Shown here: positions 28,563-31,833 of the stretch, one piece after another
Layout of the letters: each line of letters starts with the position of its first letter
Numbering within the stretch: position 1 is the stretch's first letter
DNA from: a virus
IMG/VR virus record: IMGVR_UViG_3300035099_000108
Coordinates: 1-31,833 of that record
Length of the DNA stretch: 31,833 bases
Direction: 5' to 3' (one strand)
Position numbers and translations under genes: made by a program
The notes under the pieces: generated by a model
The model's database searches: none
What the model saw: only the letters and a program-made list of their open reading frames with translations
Told to the model about the DNA's origin: nothing

Positions 28563-28947
28563 CGGTCATCTCCACGGTCGTCGTGATCTTCTGTGGTGCA
28601 TCGAGCCCGAGCAGTTTGGCCCGGCGATCCATTAGGCGCAGGATGGCCCGGAAGGCGAGCACATCGCCGCTGATCGCTTTGACCCACCAGTGCATCTGCA
28701 ATGAGTCGAGGCGCTGCGCTTCCAGCTCTCGCACGAGTTCGGCCGGCCCCTTCGCCGCTCGCCGCAGCGCCGAGTCGACCGCCTTGTGCGCGCCGCCCCG
28801 GTTGGCATAGCCGAGCGCCTCGGCGATCTGGTCATAGCTCGATCCCGCCAGGCGCATCTCCAGCGCCCGCTGGCGTTTCAGCGCCTGTGTAAGTCGCCGA
28901 TCCGCGCTGACCTGGGCGCTCTGGTTTGTCCCTTCGGGCGGCGACAT
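28429..28947 (-). CDS. Terminase small subunit / packaging HTH protein
   Basis: A 172-residue protein directly before and overlapping the large terminase. An N-terminal helix-turn-helix (RLAGSSYDQIAEALGYANRG, about 32-51) would read the packaging site. The middle, KAVDSALRRAAKG and FRAILRLMDRRAKLLGLDAP, is a helical segment often found in phage small terminases. The C-terminus is Ala/Glu/Gly-rich and overlaps the large subunit. No strong ribosome site is seen (AGGCTGG only). The HTH and position make this role likely, though generic HTH proteins also occur here. Confidence 0.75.
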   Translation of the reverse strand: MSPPEGTNQSAQVSADRRLTQALKRQRALEMRLAGSSYDQIAEALGYANRGGAHKAVDSALRRAAKGPAELVRELEAQRLDSLQMHWWVKAISGDVLAFRAILRLMDRRAKLLGLDAPQKITTTVEMTDEQYARASELERLRAIVAVLERARPAGVGGAAERAEAGAAGGAE

Positions 28948-28970
28948 GTTTCCAGCCTTGGTTTCCTGTT

Positions 28971-28988
28971 CTTGGCGAGATCACCAAG
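28971..28988. promoter_or_regulatory. Imperfect 18-bp palindrome before the small terminase gene
   Basis: CTTGGCGAGATCACCAAG matches its reverse complement at 14 of 18 positions (arms CTTGG.GA / TC.CCAAG). It lies 24 nt upstream of the small terminase start, downstream of the promoter at 29166. It could be an operator or an RNA hairpin. No second copy was noticed nearby, so the call is tentative. Confidence 0.35.
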
Positions 28989-29135
28989 GCAGAGCGATCC
29001 GTTTCCCGCCCGGCTTCCTGCCTGGTTTGCCCCTTGATTCACTCGGTGCCCGGGTCACAGGTCCAGCGGCTCTCAGGCGGTAGCTGGAGTTCCTCGCCGT
29101 CTGTCCGTACGTGTTCGCGCTGGAGTGTCACCATT

Positions 29136-29162
29136 GCGGCCGAGCGCGAACCGCTCTGCCGC
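29136..29162 (-). other. Hairpin at the 5' end of the terminase transcript
   Basis: GCGGC-GAGCG pairs with CGCTC-GCCGC (two 5-bp stems with one mismatch between them) around a 5-nt loop. It begins within a few bases of the transcription start predicted from the -10 box at 29166-29171 and has no T-run, so a 5' stabilising hairpin is more likely than a terminator. The gap 28948-29171 otherwise holds the palindrome at 28971 and a doubtful 31-codon frame. Confidence 0.45.
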
Positions 29163-29165
29163 GGC

Positions 29166-29174
29166 ATTATATCA
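29166..29174 (-). promoter_or_regulatory. Extended -10 promoter for the packaging/head operon
   Basis: On the minus strand the bases read TGATATAAT: a perfect TATAAT (29171-29166) with the extended -10 TG one base upstream. The TGA is also the stop codon of the zinc-ribbon gene. At the -35 distance only a weak GAGCCA is present, as is usual for extended -10 promoters. Transcription would start near 29159 and run into the terminase genes. Confidence 0.7.
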
Positions 29175-29441
29175 CGGCTCCCCACGGTTGGCTCTGCAGC
29201 CGGGGCATAGGGGGAGATCGTCATCACCGTCCAGGCTGGCCGCTTGCCCGACCAGCAAGGCCGCCCCGCAGTCAGTGCAGAGCGTCTCGGCCGGCTCCCA
29301 CATCCGGTCCTCTTCATTCCACACCCATCGGCGGCACTCTAGCGATAGGCTGGTGCCAGTCCCGCATTTCGGGCAGCGCGTGATCCGCCCATTCGCCTGG
29401 GTGATGATGATCTGGCCGCAGGAACATGCAAGATGAACCAT
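29172..29441 (-). CDS. Double zinc-ribbon protein
   Basis: 89 residues from ATG 29441, overlapping the stop of the ParB-like gene (ATGA), with GGGAGGGG upstream. Four knuckles are visible: CSCGQ and CPKCG near the N-terminus, CTDCG and CPGCR near the C-terminus, consistent with two zinc ribbons joined by a charged linker (ECRRWVWNEEDRMWEPAE). Such proteins may bind nucleic acid or a polymerase. Its stop codon is embedded in the -10 promoter of the next operon. Specific function unknown. Confidence 0.75.
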   Translation of the reverse strand: MVHLACSCGQIIITQANGRITRCPKCGTGTSLSLECRRWVWNEEDRMWEPAETLCTDCGAALLVGQAASLDGDDDLPLCPGCRANRGEP

Positions 29442-30067
29442 CAGGCATCCCCTCCCAGGTAGGCCCGGCAGATCTCGATCAAGCATTGGCCGCGGCGAGC
29501 GCCACGGCCTAGCTCCTCCTTCGCCTTCGCCATCGCTCGCTCGAACTGAGGATGCTCCTTGCCGAGGAGAACGATGGTCACCGGAATCGGAGCCTCGCCT
29601 ACACCCTGGGCGGCCTGCTCGTCCAGCGCAGCCTCGAGATCGGGCGGGAACTTCAGCAGTTCCAGGGAGTCGACTAGCTCGCTCACGGACCAGGGCAGCA
29701 TCCTCGCGAGGTCATCTACGGCATAGGTGCTGTTGAGATCATGTACCAGCTCGGCGAGTCGCCTGGGGATCGGCTGGCCCCGCAGATAGTTCAACTGCAG
29801 GCCGCGGACCTTGGCCTCCTCGAGGTCGATCTCCCACACTTCGCATGGGACCTCCTCGATGTTGAGATCGCCGGCCGCCCGCCACCGGTGGTAGCCATCG
29901 ACCAGCAGGAACTCGCCTGGATTGCCTGGCTCCGGCATGACCTTGAGTGGCTCCAGGATGCCCTTCTCTCGGATGCTCTCCACCAGCTTCGGGTAGTTGG
30001 CCGGATCGAAGGCGTTGACATTCCAGTCGTTCGGGTGGATGCGCTCTCTGGCGATCATCACCGGCAT
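29441..30067 (-). CDS. ParB/sulfiredoxin-fold (ParB-like nuclease domain) protein
   Basis: 208 residues from ATG 30067, with AAGGAGG upstream; the longer frame to 30331 lies inside the neighbouring gene and is rejected. Residues about 1-95 hold the ParB N-terminal domain: MIARERIHPNDWNVNAFDP, YPKLVESIREKGILEPLKVM, EFLLVDGYHRWRAA, the last being the GERR-like active loop with HRW in place of ERR. The middle (LAELVHDLNSTYAVDDLARM then PWSVSELVDSLELLK) is an HTH-like helical part. Phage proteins of this type regulate transcription or act as small nucleases or NTP-dependent DNA binders. It overlaps its upstream neighbour by 10 nt. Confidence 0.8.
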   Translation of the reverse strand: MPVMIARERIHPNDWNVNAFDPANYPKLVESIREKGILEPLKVMPEPGNPGEFLLVDGYHRWRAAGDLNIEEVPCEVWEIDLEEAKVRGLQLNYLRGQPIPRRLAELVHDLNSTYAVDDLARMLPWSVSELVDSLELLKFPPDLEAALDEQAAQGVGEAPIPVTIVLLGKEHPQFERAMAKAKEELGRGARRGQCLIEICRAYLGGDA

Positions 30068-30447
30068 CGCAGTGCCTCCTTCATCTCTTCCTCGCCGACG
30101 CATCGGATGGGAACGGCCGGGTGCAGTTCTCGGAAGACTCGCTCCTGGATGCGCTCGATGATGACTGCGGCGCAAGGTCTGCAGAGATAGACATGGCCGG
30201 CATTTCGCTCTATGCCCATGGGCCGCCACACCTGGGTCGGACTCAGCAGCTTCACTTCGGCGATTGAGATCGCGTATACATCCGACTCGGAGTCCATGTC
30301 GAGCACCACGGCGCGCTTGTCCTCTTCCCACTCGGGGGCCAGGTCGGGGCGATGCTCGATCCTATAGTCGGCATAGCCCACTCTGATCTGCTCTTGGCAG
30401 CGCTGGCAGCGGGTCTCGAAGATCAGTCGCTTCTCGGCCTTAGGCAT
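30058..30447 (-). CDS. Hypothetical protein with two CxxC pairs
   Basis: A 129-residue protein with CQRCQ near the N-terminus and YLCRPCAAV near residue 90, consistent with one zinc site that joins the two ends of a small domain. Between them are strands such as RAVVLDMDSESDVYAISIAE. The helical C-terminus carries VIIERIQERVFREL. AAGGAG lies 8 nt before ATG 30447. It belongs to the early-type gene cluster with the HAD and ASCH genes. Function unknown. Confidence 0.72.
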   Translation of the reverse strand: MPKAEKRLIFETRCQRCQEQIRVGYADYRIEHRPDLAPEWEEDKRAVVLDMDSESDVYAISIAEVKLLSPTQVWRPMGIERNAGHVYLCRPCAAVIIERIQERVFRELHPAVPIRCVGEEEMKEALRCR

Positions 30448-30449
30448 GG

Positions 30450-30965
30450 TCAGTACTCCTTATGCTCGTCGTTGGCCCGTTTCGCAATCACCCGGGCAAA
30501 CCGGGCGAGCGCCTCGGCGGCGAAGACAGACCGGCGCGAGGAATCGGGCCGGCAGAGATGTCTCTTCATGGCATGGAAGTGCGCATACAGAGGTTCGGGC
30601 TCCATCGCCCGATCATCGAGATACACATGCGCCACCGGCTTGCCGGTCAGGTGCGGCTTGAAGCCCCACATGTATCCCTGGGTTCCCTCGGAGGTGGAGA
30701 CCCATTCGAAAGCGATGCCCCAGATCTCGTCGAAGGGAACCTCATGGGAGATCAGATAGAGGACCATCGCCTCGCACTTCTGGGTGCGCCCCGGCTCTGG
30801 CCAATCGGAGTTTACACGGCTCGTGTGGATGATGATCTTCCAGCCTTCTGCACGGAGGGCGCGTAGGGCCTCGATCACCTCGGTGCGCGGCGGCCCGCAG
30901 TCAGGGAACGCATAGCGGCAAATAGTGCCGTCGAAGTCGACGGCGATGGTGAGAGGATAGTTCAC
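30450..30965 (-). CDS. HAD-superfamily phosphatase
   Basis: A 171-residue protein starting at GTG 30965 (GTGA overlap with the ASCH gene; GGAGG upstream). Motif I is AVDFDGTICRY (nucleophile Asp in DFDGT), motif II IIIHTSRVN (HTSR), and motif III and IV candidates are KPHLTGKP and VYLDDRAME. The size and the DFDGT/HTSR/DDRA set match small phage HAD enzymes, including nucleotide- and polynucleotide-phosphatase types. The substrate cannot be named. The C-terminal tail is basic and helical (FARVIAKRANDEHKEY). Confidence 0.85.
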   Translation of the reverse strand: MNYPLTIAVDFDGTICRYAFPDCGPPRTEVIEALRALRAEGWKIIIHTSRVNSDWPEPGRTQKCEAMVLYLISHEVPFDEIWGIAFEWVSTSEGTQGYMWGFKPHLTGKPVAHVYLDDRAMEPEPLYAHFHAMKRHLCRPDSSRRSVFAAEALARFARVIAKRANDEHKEY

Positions 30966-31339
30966 CCGCAGACCTCCTCAACGGCGAACTCGACTCGCCA
31001 GCACGGCTCCTCCATCGCCTGCGCGCCATGCATTTCGCTCCAGACATGCAGGAAGTGCTGCCATGACGGGAAGCCTTCCCGCTCGGCCTCTTCGTTCAGC
31101 ACGTGGGCTCTCTCCACCATCGGCAGCCCCGCCAGATAGGAGTCCAGCGCCGCCCCCGGCTCGCGCTCCCACACAACTGAGGCCACGCGCAGCAGCGCAA
31201 AAGGGCGGCCAAGACGCGTCATCCTGGCCTGGTAGACCCGCCCTGGCTTCATGCGCGCCCGCTGCCACCGCCGGCGCGTGACCGTCTTCTCGCCGCGGCG
31301 AATCAGCTCCACGAAACGCGGCTGGAACAGGATCGGCAT
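30962..31339 (-). CDS. ASCH-domain protein
   Basis: A 125-residue protein whose start, MPILFQPRFVELIRRGEKTV followed by TRRRW, is the ASCH signature (F.....I..G.KT.T.R). ASCH domains share the PUA-like fold and bind RNA or modified bases; phage and bacterial members include RNA-binding and N4-acetylcytidine-amidohydrolase-type enzymes. The remaining part (VYQARMTRLGRPFALLRVAS, then FLHVWSEMHGAQAMEEP and CWRVEFAVEEV) fits the beta barrel. It lies two bases after the recombinase stop. Confidence 0.82.
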   Translation of the reverse strand: MPILFQPRFVELIRRGEKTVTRRRWQRARMKPGRVYQARMTRLGRPFALLRVASVVWEREPGAALDSYLAGLPMVERAHVLNEEAEREGFPSWQHFLHVWSEMHGAQAMEEPCWRVEFAVEEVCG

Positions 31340-31341
31340 GA

Positions 31342-31833
31342 TCAGGACTGCCTCGCGGTGCGCGCTTGGCCATCAGGCTGGCCGATCACCCGCAGGTGAG
31401 GCCGCCCATCCGGCAGGTTGGCCCTCGGGTGGGCGCGCTGGTAGACCCACATCAAGTGCTCGCGGCTCACATGGGTGTAGGTCTGGGTGGTGCTGAGCTG
31501 CGAGTGGCCCAGCATCTCCTGGACCGAGCGCAGGTCGGCCCCGCCGTCCAGCAAGTGCGTGGCGAAGGTGTGCCGGAGCGCGTGAGGTCCGAGCGCCCGG
31601 CCGACCGCCCGCCTGGTATACTTGACCACCATCCGGCGGATGCTGCGGTCGGCGATGCGGCCGCCTCTCTCGCTGATGAACAGGGCCTGGGTGGCCATAC
31701 CGTTCAGGAGCGCCGGCCGGCCCCGCTCCAAGTAGGCGTCCACCGCCGCGCGAGCGGAGGCGCCCAGCACCGCCAGCCGCTCCTTGTCGCCCTTACCGCG
31801 GACGCGCAGGATGTCCTCCGAAGGCAGATCATC
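31342..31833 (-). CDS. Tyrosine recombinase, Xer type (5' end outside the window)
   Basis: The open frame enters from the right edge and ends at 31342, about 163 residues. It contains [15 protein letters not shown] (catalytic Lys hairpin, V.GKG.KER), [15 protein letters not shown] (HxxR box), [17 protein letters not shown] (LGH box) and YTHVS (nucleophile Tyr). These are the C-terminal catalytic elements of XerC/XerD-like integrases; the first catalytic Arg lies beyond the window. The C-terminal tail ([20 protein letters not shown]) is phage-specific. A start at GTG 31770 would cut off the Lys hairpin and is not credible. It may integrate the phage or resolve its genome. Confidence 0.9.
   Translation of the reverse strand, partial: DDLPSEDILRVRGKGDKERLAVLGASARAAVDAYLERGRPALLNGMATQALFISERGGRIADRSIRRMVVKYTRRAVGRALGPHALRHTFATHLLDGGADLRSVQEMLGHSQLSTTQTYTHVSREHLMWVYQRAHPRANLPDGRPHLRVIGQPDGQARTARQS

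Noticed and set aside
29039-29134. A 31-codon frame (MVTLQREHVRTDGEELQLPP...) in the terminase leader.
   Set aside because: Its ATG comes directly after a hairpin and has no ribosome site. It could be a leader peptide, but the evidence is too thin to list.
1-31833. CRISPR arrays, tRNA or rRNA genes, insertion sequences.
   Set aside because: No regularly spaced direct repeats, no cloverleaf with a TTC-type arm and no transposase-like frame were noticed on reading both strands. A tRNA scan was not run.

Overview
The window is a GC-rich stretch of a tailed double-stranded DNA virus or prophage with siphovirus-type morphology. It carries a complete terminase, portal, capsid, neck, tail and lysis block, with a tape measure protein and a frameshifted tail chaperone pair but no contractile sheath gene. 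Almost every gene lies on the minus strand, packed with ATGA/GTGA overlaps and GGAGG-type ribosome binding sites, so the gene order below runs from high to low coordinates. The host cannot be named. Canonical sigma70-type promoters and GGAGG sites indicate a bacterium, and the partial Xer-type recombinase at the right edge suggests a temperate or integrated element.

Layout. (1) 31833-29172: a truncated tyrosine recombinase, an ASCH-domain protein, a HAD-type phosphatase, two zinc-ribbon proteins and a ParB/sulfiredoxin-fold protein. (2) 29174-22504: an extended -10 promoter and hairpin leader, then small and large terminase, a 73-aa protein, portal, a small basic protein, a MuF head protein fused to a zinc metallopeptidase domain, a Cys-rich protein and a small membrane protein. 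(3) 22342-15654: a 60-aa basic protein, two tandem paralogues, scaffold, major capsid, a fibre/decoration-like protein, head-tail connectors and a tail tube with an N-terminal Ig-like (IPT/TIG) domain. (4) 15575-4063: tail chaperone G/GT with a canonical -1 slippery heptamer, tape measure, and distal tail, baseplate and receptor-binding candidates. One gene here (11272-11778) is on the plus strand: a three-helix membrane protein that converges on the tape measure gene. (5) 4044-2668: lysis region with an N-acetylmuramoyl amidase and a holin-like membrane protein. (6) 2537-1: a highly structured RNA leader, then an amidoligase, two small proteins (one PARP-type zinc-finger-like), a class II glutamine amidotransferase and a truncated gene.

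The most unusual signals are these. First, a promoter / 20-nt conserved leader motif / intrinsic terminator module occurs twice, before the portal gene and before the 60-aa gene. Each has a good sigma70 promoter that would transcribe the same 20-nt motif straight into a strong terminator, which suggests attenuation, a processive antitermination RNA, or small RNAs inside the late operon. Second, the amidoligase and class II glutamine amidotransferase form a compact cassette behind a roughly 100-nt dyad that can mask the first gene's ribosome binding site. Third, two predicted zincins occur in structural regions (one on MuF, one free), while no canonical prohead protease was recognised. Functional assignments rest on motifs read by eye; no database search was run.
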